From assembly GCA_021014325.1 (NCBI GenBank), contig CM037472.1, positions 1-64,000 of the forward strand: a DNA stretch of 64,000 nt, written 5' to 3'. The stretch comes from Plazaster borealis. Taxonomy: Eukaryota > Echinodermata > Asteroidea > Forcipulatida > Labidiasteridae. The notes below the pieces were generated by a model, which was not told the origin of the DNA, searched no databases, and saw nothing but the letters and a program-made list of their open reading frames with translations. Position numbers and translations under genes: made by a program. Positions 54,900-64,000 of the stretch are shown one piece after another (position 1 is the stretch's first letter; the number at the start of each line of letters is the position of its first letter).

Positions 54900-56195
54900 C
54901 GACCGCATTTCACCACAGCGAGCCCCAAAAATCAAATACCTACGCCGAGATCATCAAGTTCCTAAACATTTTTCTTTTTAAAAGTTTATTCAAAGGTATT
55001 TTCACATTTAAAAATATATTTCTGTCAAATAATTGAACTTGGATTGCCGATTCCCAAAATAAATGGCGAAAAGCTTTTTGTTTCCAACAGTAAAATCTAG
55101 GAGGCGGAGGGATATTTCCCGAATAAATATGGGGACCTAGCACTTTTCATCAGGGGGGTGTTTGGTTGAAAATGTCCTTGATTTCCCATTTTCATATAAT
55201 TTCTGATGTATATAATGTATAGCCTGCTATTATTTCAAGACAGTTGAGGAAAAATAATACAATTATCATGTTGCAGCTGTCTTGTTTTTCCTTTAAAAAA
55301 AATTAAAATAGAAAGGAGGTTTGAAGGGTATAGGCTTTAGTATGTAAGGAATTAGTTTTCATTATTACTACCGTACACAAGGGACATGGTGGTAGTAACA
55401 GCATAGAAAGTTCCGTATTGCGAGGGGCTGAAGTAGCTTATAAAAGGTCAACTCATTTTATGAAGATTTGAATGATCCTTATAGGTTTACCCTCCCCCTA
55501 CTTTGATCACTCATACCCCCCCTTTTTTGTCAATATTACCAAGTACCCCCTCCTGATCATTCTTATACCTAGCCCCTCCCATTTTGTTTCATTATCCCCT
55601 CCTCTATTTCATCATTCTTAATTCTGTAAGTATAGAAAGATCAAAAATGGGGGGGGGGGAGATTCTCCCCTATCTTTGATCATTCTTATACCTACCCCCC
55701 CCCCAATTTTGATCATTCTTATACCTACCCCCCCCCTATTTTTGATCATTCTTATACCTAGCCACCCCCCCTATTTTTGATCAATCTTATACCTACCCCC
55801 CCCCCCTCATTTTAGATCATTCTTATAACTACCCCCACATTTTTTATCATGCTTATACCAATATCCCCACCCACCCCCCATTTAATTTCCAAACCAGACA
55901 ATCAATTGACATTAGCATTTCTCAATGTTCAATCTCTTTTTATATTCCTCTTAGATTAATGTCTTCTCCCATCATCTGCTCTTTCCTAACAAAATCTGTC
56001 CTAAAGTAATGAAAACAAAACAAAAGCCAAACAACAAAAAAGACAATAACAACCATCTCATCAAATGTGAAAGATATTTTATTGTTCTTGTTTAAAAACA
56101 AACACAAAATGACAGGTAGGTTTGTGCCTTTGCTATTTTCTAGCTTCGACTGTAGGTAAACCATTTGTAAATCATTTTGTCTAAAATAATTTTTT
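54900..56195. other. No gene; low-complexity C/T-rich repeats at 55,490-55,870
   Basis: TTTGATCATTCTTATACCTA followed by runs of C recurs about nine times, with a spacing of roughly 35-45 bp. It is a degenerate minisatellite. The flanks are AT-rich without exons. Confidence 0.7.
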
Positions 56196-56579
56196 TTAAA
56201 GGTACTGGACACGTTTGGTAATTGTCAAAGACCAGTATTCTCACTTCGTGTATCCCAACATATGCATAAAATAATAAACATCTGAAAATTTGGGCCCAAT
56301 TGGTCATCGAAGTTGCATGAAAATAATGAAAGAAAAAACATCCTTGTTGCACAAATTTGTGTGCTTTCAGATCCTGAAAAAGGCTTCAGGCCTGAAGTCT
56401 TTTTCAGATTCAAATATGTTAGTGAGAAAATACCTCTTTCTCAAAAACTACATTACTTCAGAGGGAGTTGTTTCTCACAATGTTTTATACTATCAACAGC
56501 TCTCCACTGCTAGTTACTAAGTATGTTTTTATGCTAATATATATTTTGAGTAATTACCAAAAGTGTTCAGTGCCTTTAA
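56196..56579. mobile_element. TTAA-flanked MITE, reverse orientation
   Basis: TTAA at 56,196 and 56,576; internal TTGTCAAAGACCAGTATTCT and ACTTCAGAGGGAGTTGTTTC match 51,609-52,413 reversed. Ends AGGTACTGGACACGTTTGGTAA and ATTACCAAAAGTGTTCAGTGCC. Confidence 0.8.
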
Positions 56580-57342
56580 ATGTATTTTTAAAACTACATG
56601 ATTAGAATGAACACATTCTTTAAAACCAAAGTACTCTTTCTTGCTGGCCGACCTTCGACCTTGTCTTTATATTAAGCAATATAGTATTCTCTGCAAAACT
56701 TGTGACAAGACTTCGGCATTCTAAAATAGGACCCAGGGTTCTCCCCAGGATTTTTCAAAACTGTGGGGGCATTCTGGACCCAAATTTTGGAACTTTGGCC
56801 AAAGTACGCTGAATTGAAAGGAGGTCCTTGGAATGTTTTTTAATTGGTGTTTATCTTTGGTTATAAAGCCCTACTGTGCAATCTAGAGCATTCTAAATGT
56901 TTTTCATCTTTATAATTTTTGTGAATTTGATCTGGAGTCAAAATAATATATATATATATATACATTTTCTTTTTGCAAATCGGCCCAAAATTTGCGCGTA
57001 TCGGGCTGATATGCTAGCTTGTGCATAGGGAGAACCCTGAATGCATAGACGACAGTTAACTGCACCTTTTGATTTTGTTCAACCAGGCTATCTTCCTCTT
57101 ACCCCTTTGGGGGTGGGGCTTACATTTAGCAATCTTTTCAGCAGAGGGGAATCTTGAGTGGACAACACACCATGAATAGCCAAATGATGTTCGTCCGCCT
57201 TTTGTCCGAGAACCACACGATACAAACAGGAACCAGCCACAAGCAATATATACATCACATGACTTTCTGGCTGGTATCCTGCTTCAGTTGCACAGTCACT
57301 CCTATACTTTACAGCTAAATAAATTTGGCCCTGAGCTTAAAA
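56580..57342. other. No gene; another MITE-like fragment
   Basis: CAGGGTTCTCCCCAGGATTTTT at 56,730 and the complement-like GGGAGAACCCTG at 57,028 bound a 300-bp element that contains a (TA)n run at 56,948. No exon seen. Confidence 0.5.
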
Positions 57343-57868
57343 TGGTCAATCCTTAGACTGTCTACCAGTCATTCTAGCACTGAGTTCATAACAATCAGTC
57401 CCTAGCCTGTCTTCCAGTCAGACTGGCACTGAGTTCATAACGGTCCATCCCTAGACTGTCTTCCAGTCAGTCTGGCACTGAGGTCATAGCGGTCCATCCC
57501 TAGCCTGTCTTCCAGTCAGACTGGCACTGAGTTCATAACGGTCCATCCCTAGACTGTCTTCCAGTCAGACTGGCGCTGAGTTCATAACGGTCCATCTCTA
57601 ACCTGTCTTCCAGTCAGACTGGCACTGAGTTAATAACGGTCCATCCCTAGACTGTCTAACAGTCAGACTGGCACTGAGTTCATAACGGTCCATCTCTAGC
57701 CTGTCTAACAGTCAGACTGGCACTGAGTTCATAACGATCAGTCCCTAGCCTGTCTTCCAGTCAGACTGTCACCGAGTTCATAAGGATCAGTCCCTAGCCT
57801 GTCTTTCAGTCGGACTGGCACCGAGTTCATTAACGGTCCATCCCTAGCCTGTCTACCAGTCAGATTGA
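57343..57868. repeat. 49-bp minisatellite, about 11 units, overlapping the DHX36-like stop codon
   Basis: Unit CCTAGACTGTCTTCCAGTCA GACTGGCACTGAGTTCATAACGGTCCATC. The last unit runs into the final codons of the minus-strand helicase gene: TCTGACTGGTAGACAGG there equals the repeat's CCTGTCTACCAGTCAGA. Most other units have CTTCC where the gene has CTACC, i.e. the stop codon triplet is not conserved. Confidence 0.9.
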
Positions 57869-58007
57869 TCATGATCTTCCTCTGTTGTGATCAGGTCGAT
57901 GATAGCCTGCATGATGCGGCCTTCCCTATACAGTCCTGACCCCACTGGATCATTCCAGGCTTGTTGATTTTCTGCCTCAGTAGTTTGTCAAGCTCTTGAT
58001 GAAGATC
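57853..58007 (-). CDS. DHX36: DHX36-like last exon, with a one-base frameshift
   Basis: Acceptor TTGTATCGGTCAG, phase 0. Begins DLHQELDKLLRQKINKP, then needs one extra base after AACAAGCC to continue WNDPVGSGLYREGRIMQAII DLITTEEDHDQSDW and TAG (57,855-57,853). In DHX36 the same order occurs (ELDxLLQEKI..P...WND......IIDLIKTxE). DHX36 (RHAU) unwinds G-quadruplex DNA and RNA; this is the end of its C-terminal OB-fold extension. The gene lacks the extra glycine-rich tail of vertebrate DHX36 after IIDLI. Confidence 0.8.
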
Positions 58008-58767
58008 CTGACCGATACAAGAAAAACAAAAAAACTTCAACTGTTATTTACTTGTTCACCAAAATGTTTTACCAGTTTACCAGGTAAATTTCATTCACAA
58101 CTAGGCGCAAATTTCTATATTCAGCGGTAACACCATGAGTATATATATACTTTGCTTTGTAGATTTTTTTCTTCATTGGGACTACTACTTTCGCTTTAGT
58201 GGATCGAGGGAACTTCTCAATATTAACTTCACTGCAGCAGAGTGAGTTCTTCATTGATCTCAACCATTCGACTAGCCTGCTCTGGTCATCGTCAGGAGAC
58301 TAAAGAGTGTTTGAGATGCTGGTCTCTTTATAGCGATTCAGAGGTTTCAGTCTAGAGTCAGCACTGCTTTGGTTGGTTGTTACGTGTTCTTATTCCACCA
58401 TGGTTGTTCTGAAAGGGAGAACTGTGGTTGGTGAGCTCAGAGTTATTGGTAGTGTGAGTGCCCTGTGTAGCCGCCAACTATTTTTGTTTTGATTTTGAGT
58501 GACTACGACATACCTACCATTCTGAAAGAATGTTTTTGTTGCTGCATGTCACCATCTTTTTACATGAATGTAATGTCAGTAACCAAAGTCTGCCACCAGT
58601 AACAAGCGGGGTAGTGGTGGCTGACACGAGTTAGCCACCAGCATGACTTCATGGGAGACTCACGGGGGAGACCCAGAGCTGACGAATGCACCCAATTCAA
58701 TTTAAATTAAGATTGGAAGACACAAAGTTACGAGGGACAAACACTCTACCATAAACCACTATCTCAC

Positions 58768-58920
58768 CTTGACAAGATTTGCGATTGTTGCTGGTGCATG
58801 GAACTTGATGTGATCATCAACGGTGATCGTTTCATGGCCGTCTTCAGTTGCGACTCCGATTTTCCCGCCGAAAAACAACAAGGGGTAGGGCTCCACAGCA
58901 CTGGTATCATGCAGGAATAC
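58768..58920 (-). CDS. DHX36: DHX36-like exon: OB-fold region
   Basis: 51 codons, phase 0 on both sides, acceptor TCCCCATTGTAG, donor GTGAGA. Encodes VFLHDTSAVEPYPLLFFGGK, IGVATEDGHETITVDDHIKF and HAPATIANLVK. The LLFFGG motif, the ETIxVDxxIxF run and PAxIAxLVK match DHX36 better than DHX29 or DHX57, which have LLLFGG or LVLFGG with different continuations. Confidence 0.88.
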
Positions 58921-58984
58921 CTACAATGGGGAATAAAGATTCAAGATTGTGATAATCTAGGATTAAGTTAAGCTTACAACAATT

Positions 58985-59215
58985 CATTTATTGATTTCTA
59001 AGGTAATCCCTCTGCTGCCACTTCCCAGGTTGTATCGTAAGCTTGGGTGTACGGCAGTTACAAGTTGAATAGCTTCTGACTGTTACCCCCAAACAAAGAT
59101 ATTGACCAAATAGGGAGACGGTCATCATTAGGTCTAGATTGCTCAGTTGGTGGAGCGCCGGCACATTAATCTGGAGGTTGCAGGTTCAAGTCCTGCTCTA
59201 GTCAATTTGTCTTTT
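58985..59215 (+). mobile_element. SINE-like element with near-complete tRNA part
   Basis: AAGGTAATCCCTCTGCTGCC, CCCAGGTTGTATCGTAAGC, AAATAGGGAGACGG, then a tRNA-like section at about 59,132-59,205: acceptor GTCTAGA/TCTAGTC with one mismatch, GCTCAGTTGGTGGAGC and GGTTGCAGGTTCAAGTCC. It lies in a DHX36-like intron. Confidence 0.75.
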
Positions 59216-59490
59216 TGGTCAACCCAAAATTATTATACATAATTTTAAAAGGCAGATAATATGAAATACATAATAATAATAATAATACATTGTACACAAA
59301 ATTCCTTGTGGAACATCCCTCTCTTTAGAATTGTTAGACGCATTGTTCCTATCGTTTTCCCATCTCCAAATAGCCAATATTAAAACACCAGAACTCGAGT
59401 CCCGTGCACTAGACTGTACAAAAGCGGACCCAGTCTAAAATAACTGATGGGAAAAGTCTGCTCCTGTCTAGAATCTCAACTATGACAAAT

Positions 59491-59628
59491 GCCGTATCCG
59501 AATTGGCGGTTACAGCTACGGCTTCGACTGTTGCTATGGGTGTTGCCAAGGACATCCTATACTTCAACGCATGATGACGTGGCACTCCAGCCATAGCCAA
59601 AACCGTAGCCGCCAGTTTGGAACCGGCC
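59491..59628. mobile_element. MITE, GGCCGTATCCGAATTGGCGG family, at a splice donor
   Basis: GCCGTATCCGAATTGGCGGT at the left; the complement of the right end is GGCCGGTTCCAAACTGGCGG. It ends four bases inside the intron that follows the exon at 59,633-59,751. Confidence 0.75.
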
Positions 59629-59632
59629 TTAC

Positions 59633-59751
59633 ACTGGAAGATTTCATCTTGAGGTGGTAGAGGATCCAGTTTGACGGGAATTGGTTCTCATCGGAGTTGA
59701 CCGACTTCGGATGGATCTTGACTTGGCCATCTTGTGGTGTCATAATCTTGG
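59633..59751 (-). CDS. DHX36: DHX36-like exon: HPKSVN segment
   Basis: Starts with two bases of a split codon after acceptor GTAGACCAG and ends in phase 0. Encodes AKIMTPQDGQVKIHPKSVNS, DENQFPSNWILYHLKMKSSS. The VxxHPKSVN...NWxxYHxKM sequence is conserved in DHX36-type helicases. The donor GTAAGG is completed by the end of a MITE (59,491-59,628) that abuts the exon. Confidence 0.88.
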
Positions 59752-59924
59752 CTGGTCTACGGGAGGTAAACAAAAAATTATATATTGTAGGTTTTCAGCA
59801 AAAGATTTTTGAAACTAGTCTATGTTGAGAGGTTTATCTCATCAGGTGAAGTTTTCAATTCTGCAGGAAACAAAATATCTGAAGGCGCCCCAGGTAGGAA
59901 TTGAACCCACCACCTTAATTTTTT

Positions 59925-60200
59925 TATAGTAGAAGTCAACATATAGAAGATCGCCACCAGAGATGGGAATCATTAGTTGCAGATTCACATCCTACCCACC
60001 ACCTTCAGTAACTATATTTAAGGTGGTGGGTTGGAGTCAACATTCAGAAGACCGCCACCTGAGATGGGAATCATTAGTTGCAGGTTCGCATCCTACCCAA
60101 CACCTTCAGTAGTATTGAAGGTGTTGGGTTGGAGTCAACATATAGAAGATCGCCACCAGAGATGTGAATCATTAGTTGCAGGTTCACATCCTACCTGTGT
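59925..60200. repeat. About 100-bp tandem repeat, 3 units
   Basis: GTCAACATATAGAAGATCGC CACCAGAGATGGGAATCATTAG and following sequence occurs at 59,936, 60,037 and 60,134. Between units, CACCACCTTCAG and its complement AAGGTGGTGGGTTGGA form small hairpins. Intronic in the DHX36-like gene. Confidence 0.8.
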
Positions 60201-60228
60201 TTTTCGGCTCATCTGTTGAATGAGTTAC

Positions 60229-60294
60229 CCCTGACCTCAGCCACATTCGGGTACAGACCCGAGCATAAGACGGCTTTGATGAGCTGTCGATTCC
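60229..60294 (-). CDS. DHX36: DHX36-like exon: short upstream exon
   Basis: 66 bp; acceptor TTTTCTCCCTACAG, donor GTAACT. Encodes NRQLIKAVLCSGLYPNVAEV R, matching the family's IIKAVICAGLYPxVA. Phases join correctly to 59,751. Further 5' exons (RecA domains, winged helix, ratchet) should follow beyond 60,294 but I cannot see them before CYP46A1 starts on the other strand. Confidence 0.85.
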
Positions 60295-60300
60295 CTGTAG

Positions 60301-62206
60301 GGAGAAAACAAATTTTTACTTCAATGTGCTATCTTGAACATGCTTTGAGTGCGACAAATGAATAGTCTTGCGAGTGTCTCAAATGATTGAACCTAAATCT
60401 AGCAATAGGCATTCAATCAATCAGGGGATAAGACACACTATTATATAACGTACTGCTGAAAAAACTATGATGGTGTAAGCGTGAGCGTAGGTCACCCAAG
60501 GTTAACACCAGTGCAAATGGTTCTAAGAAGTGCCATATTCCCCTCCAGTACGGGAAAAGCTCCATTAAAGAAAGAGGCTAAAATAAAACATCCTTTTCGT
60601 CTGGCAACTCACACCTGTTATATCCATGTAATTCCTTTTACAAACAGTGGACTTAATTGAATCATGCACAAACCAGTAGGGCTGCTGACTGCCCCAGGCA
60701 GATTAACTGCTCATCCATTAAGTTTAATGACCCAAGTAATTCAATGTAAACACACCCATTCAGTGAAAAGGATGTATACTTTCTGAGATCTTTCATGGCC
60801 AAACTCGGAAATTTCCCGTAGCTGAAATGCTACAATGTCCAAACACTCAATTTCTCATTAACAACCATGTATACCACCTCCAACTATAATCCGACTTCAA
60901 ACTGTAATTTTTCTGAGTCAATTTCTGAGATTTGTTGCAGTCATTTTGACTTTCAACTCTGTACCCGAGTGTCTATTTGCAGCAGCAACTGGTTTCTTTA
61001 TTGTTAATGTCATAATTATTCTTCAAATAATTCTTCTTTGTACATGTTGTATGGACCTCACTGTCTACATGCTTCTTGGAAGACATTTTTTGATGGCATG
61101 AATATTTATGATACTCAGTAAAGACTAAGACAGAGCTGTATTACTCAATCGGAAGACCATTTTGAAACAGCCCATCGCAGCCACATGTTGTAGTTTATAT
61201 TCTGAATAGGCTGAGGCTAATCATTGATTTAAGAATAAAGGTCAACTAAATCTGAAGAGAATACTAGGCCTACATTCTGCAAATTTATAATTACTTCAGA
61301 GAGTTTGTGAACTCTAATTGGTCAAAGAATGATCACGTGGGGATGTATTAACATGTGATACATGTATAAAGACCGGCTCTGTGAACTAGGGAATAAGTGG
61401 CCCATAAACAAGCATAATGTTGTGTAAAACTTCTGTATGCACTGTGCTTGTTGTGCGGGAACTATCAAATCAAATGTTTTCTTTTTGCATATTTTGGTTG
61501 TGTTTTTTGGTAAAGAGAGATTGTTCACGCGCATACAAAGCTTAACGCATACATGTAAACACGTCAACAATGTATTAATTTAAGGTAGCTGATACGCCCA
61601 TGAAACCAACATACATTTGTAATGAAAAGCATAAAGCCGAAGACCAACTAAAAGTATTTCTATTTATAGTGCTGTTAATTTTCAAAGGTCATAGTCTGGT
61701 TCTGGAAAATATGCATAAATAGTTAAGTATGTGTTTGAGATTAGGTCCCACGCAAAAAGAAGGGCCCTGCAACATGAATAGACAAACTCTAAAAATATCG
61801 CCGAAAGAAAAATCACAAATTCTGGTGATTTTTGTGTGAGGAACCGGTCTTCATTGTGTGGTAATGACCCTGGTTTGTGGCTGGCTGCTGTTAATGGATA
61901 TCACCTTCGTGTTGGTCCATTTAGAGTGGCCAACCATCATTCTGGTTGGTACCACGCAGTGAATACCGGTTCCGTTATTGCCCAATTCAAACTCCATTTG
62001 ATACTGACCTTTACCCTAACCTTAGCAATCTCTATCAATATTAAATCAACAATACAGGAAGTTAAAGTAAACAATTCTGGTCAAACGCTGGATCAAGATA
62101 CAAGGTTATTAACCAAGAAAATAACTTTGTTACTTTTTGAATAAAACCAAACAGCAGTTTAATTCTGACCAGTAAGTACTCAAAGTCTCCCCAATAAGAA
62201 GTCACA
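60301..62206. other. No gene seen; upstream region of CYP46A1-like gene
   Basis: No minus-strand helicase exon and no plus-strand exon recognised. A 102-codon frame at 61,836-62,144 has no domain. The CYP46A1 promoter should be near 62.1 kb; I see no clear TATA box. Confidence 0.4.
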
Positions 62207-62352
62207 ATGGCTTGGAAACTATTGTGGGACAGCATGATGACAGTGGCATTGACAATGTCAGTGCTACTTGTTTGTGCCTTTGTGATTCTAGTTCTGTACA
62301 TCGCTTATGAGCACAGAAGATTTTCTCATATTCCAGGACCGCCAAGAAAAGA
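62207..62352 (+). CDS. CYP46A1: CYP46A1-like first coding exon: membrane anchor and hinge
   Basis: ATG at 62,207, donor GTAAGT at 62,353, exit in phase 2. Encodes MAWKLLWDSMMTVALTMSVL, LVCAFVILVLYIAYEHRRF, SHIPGPPRK. Residues about 10-33 form a membrane anchor, as in microsomal P450s, followed by the proline-rich hinge HIPGPPR. The exon layout and the xYEHxPGPPR ending match CYP46A1, cholesterol 24-hydroxylase, an ER enzyme that hydroxylates the sterol side chain. The gene continues past the window, so heme-binding sequence cannot be checked. Confidence 0.8.
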
Positions 62353-63410
62353 GTAAGTTTCTGTTATTTTTCCAATTTTAATTGAGAGGGGAGGCCGGGA
62401 GAGGTTAGATAAAGTTATACCAAAGAAAAAACACAATTGTAGCTTCAGAATTCAACTTTTCATCTGGGATATTGTTGATTGGATTTGACATGTCAGCACA
62501 GACAATTTTTAAACTAAACTGCACTGCATGAAAAAGGATGACCTCAGAAGCATAGATTAATTTCAACAGTGTCTTATAAACCACCATACCACTGGGAATT
62601 CAACAAATTTTCTGAGCAGGATTGATTTTCAGAATTTCTTGAATATTTTGTGGTTTAGAATATCATGGTCACAATGAGACCATGACTTCACTGAGTAAAG
62701 ACAAGAGTAAACCGAATAACGACATTTAATAAAATAATCTGGTCTGGGATTTCTTTTTCTCTTTCGAGAAAATGTGGTTATTGTTCACTGTGAGCCACGC
62801 CCGATAATTGGACATAGCATACAGGAGTTATGCCTCCCATGCCAAATACAGTAGTGGCAGCCTAGAACATTCTCTCGTTAGTCTCGTAATCCTTCTTTCT
62901 CCAACAAAAGGATGAAGGTCTGGAATTGGGAATGACACAATATTCCCTGCAAAAAGGAGGTTTGGAGCATGAAATTCCAGTACCCTTTGTCCCTTTTTGA
63001 GATTTGGCAAGTGAAGCATAACACAGTGAGTGCATGCACTGTGGGACGTGTTTACATGTCTGTCGCTGGATTCCCTGCACATTTCACACTTCCATTTGCG
63101 TGTCTGGAACAAAAGTTTGAGTTCACATCTTCTGGTGGTTAGTGGTTAATAGTCCTACGATTTCCTTATTCATGTTCTCTAAGATTGCCTGGAACCAGTT
63201 GCCAGTAAATTGCTTGCTTTGCCTTTGTAAATTGTTCTTAATTAACCTTTGCCGCAAATGACGGAACCATTTGGCATCCTCCTTGCAGATGATATATCAA
63301 GACGATTTTGTTTAAACAATCACTGCCGAATGTTAACACCCACTTGCCGCAGTATCTGTTCATTCAGCAACTGTAATGATGTTAAGTAACTCACTAGTAA
63401 TTCATTTCAG
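62353..63410. other. First CYP46A1-like intron
   Basis: A minus-strand frame of 94 codons at 62,828-63,112 contains KWKCEMCRESSDR and CTHC, a possible zinc-binding pattern, without splice support. It may be a transposon remnant. Nothing else recognised. Confidence 0.35.
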
Positions 63411-63488
63411 CTTCTTTACTGGGCATGTCAGACTTATTATGGCGGCAATCAACAGTGGCTCGACACTCTCAGATTATTTGGTTGACCA
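63411..63488 (+). CDS. CYP46A1: CYP46A1-like second coding exon
   Basis: Acceptor TTCATTTCAG, donor GTAAGT. The split codon GA|C gives DFFTGHVRLIMAAINSGSTL SDYLVDQ, matching the family's SFLLGHL...W..D..V.DW region after the hinge. Phase 2 at both ends. Confidence 0.78.
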
Positions 63489-63553
63489 GTAAGTATACAA
63501 TAATAAATATACTAAAAACAAATAGGGCCCTTCTAAAAAACAAAAAAGGCTTG

Positions 63554-64000
63554 CACTTAGGCTGCGACTCAGGCTCCATCCAACTTGAAGCCCTGTACAC
63601 GTTTTTCAAATAACTGGCTGAGCCTAAGCACTTAGGCTGCGACTCAGGCTCCATCCAACTTGAAGCCCTGTACACGTTTTTCAAATAACTGGCTGAGCCT
63701 AAGCACTTAGGCTGCGACTCAGGCTCCATCCAACTGGAAGCCCTGTACACGTTTTTCAAATAACTGGCTGAGCCTAAGCACTCAGGCTGCGACTCAGGCT
63801 CCATCCAACTGGAAGCCCTGTACACGTTTTTCAAATAACTGGGTGAGCCTAAGCACTTAGGCTGCGACTCAGGCTCCATCCAACTGGAAGCCCTGTACAC
63901 GTTTTTCAAATAACTGGCTGAGCCTAAGCACTTAGGCTGCGACTCAGGCTCCATCCAACTGGAAGCCCTGTACACGTTTTTCAAATAACTGGCTGAGCCT
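63554..64000. repeat. 75-bp minisatellite, at least 6 units, running off the window
   Basis: Unit CACTTAGGCTGCGACTCAGG CTCCATCCAACT(T/G)GAAGCCCTGTACACGTTTTTCAAATAACTGGCTGAGCCTAAG. Units differ by only one or two bases. Being 25 codons long it keeps one minus-strand frame open (repeating YRASSWMEPESQPKCLGSAS), which need not mean coding. It lies in the second CYP46A1-like intron. Confidence 0.92.

Noticed and set aside
62828..63112. Minus frame with KWKCEMC and CTHC
   Set aside because: Possible zinc-binding pattern only; intronic on the other strand, no acceptor or donor, probably transposon remnant or chance.

Overview
This window is animal (eukaryotic) genomic DNA: AT-rich, intron-rich, dense in small DNA transposons, SINEs and minisatellites, with no operons or ribosome binding sites. 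I could assign four genes by reading exons with matching splice sites: a stomatin/MEC-2-type SPFH protein (+, 10.3-13 kb, again at 26.3-39.3 kb), the macro-domain part of a CHD1L/ALC1-type gene (+, 21.8-24.8 kb), the 3' end of a DHX36-type DEAH helicase (-, 57.85-60.3 kb) and the first two coding exons of a CYP46A1-type cytochrome P450 (+, 62.2-63.5 kb). Several repeat families (TTAA-flanked elements at 51.2-52.4 and 56.2 kb; elements ending in GGGCCCAATTTCATAAAG-like termini; GGCCGTATCCGAATTGGCGG elements) look like families I associate with echinoderms, especially sea stars. That placement is inference.

Layout. 1-10 kb: transposon remnants only, including a decayed DDE-type transposase (4.57-6.41 kb, -), a LINE tail and a Penelope-like end with a hammerhead-like core. 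10.3-13.7 kb: stomatin exons and a short tRNA-like array. 13.7-19.7 kb: 3' flank with LINE and MITE copies. 21.8-24.8 kb: CHD1L exons. 25,806-26,305: 500-N gap. 26,306-44,696: a contig that repeats 10,763-19,735 at about 98-99% identity but with large structural differences, most simply the other haplotype scaffolded in tandem. 44,697-45,196: second 500-N gap. 45.2-57 kb: repeats and a few tentative exons. 57.3-64 kb: DHX36 3' end and CYP46A1 5' end, each beside a minisatellite.

The most striking structure is 27,988-35,822: thirty head-to-tail units of about 260 bp inside the last stomatin intron. Each unit carries a tRNA-like body with recognisable Pol III A and B boxes and a following T-run inside a CCTGTGA/TCACAGG hairpin. 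The other copy of the locus has only about five units in mixed orientation, and a diverged copy sits in the CHD1L intron, so this looks like a tRNA-derived SINE that became a satellite. The second is a 227-bp inverted repeat (11,487-11,713, copied at 27,027-27,253) whose arms carry a canonical histone mRNA 3' stem-loop.

Cautions. Exons of all three genes where several exons can be compared (stomatin, CHD1L, DHX36) need one-base frame corrections, mostly at short homopolymers, which points to unpolished long-read consensus. Many short open frames here are readings of tRNA-like or repeat DNA and were not called as genes. No computation was run; family assignments come from reading the translations.
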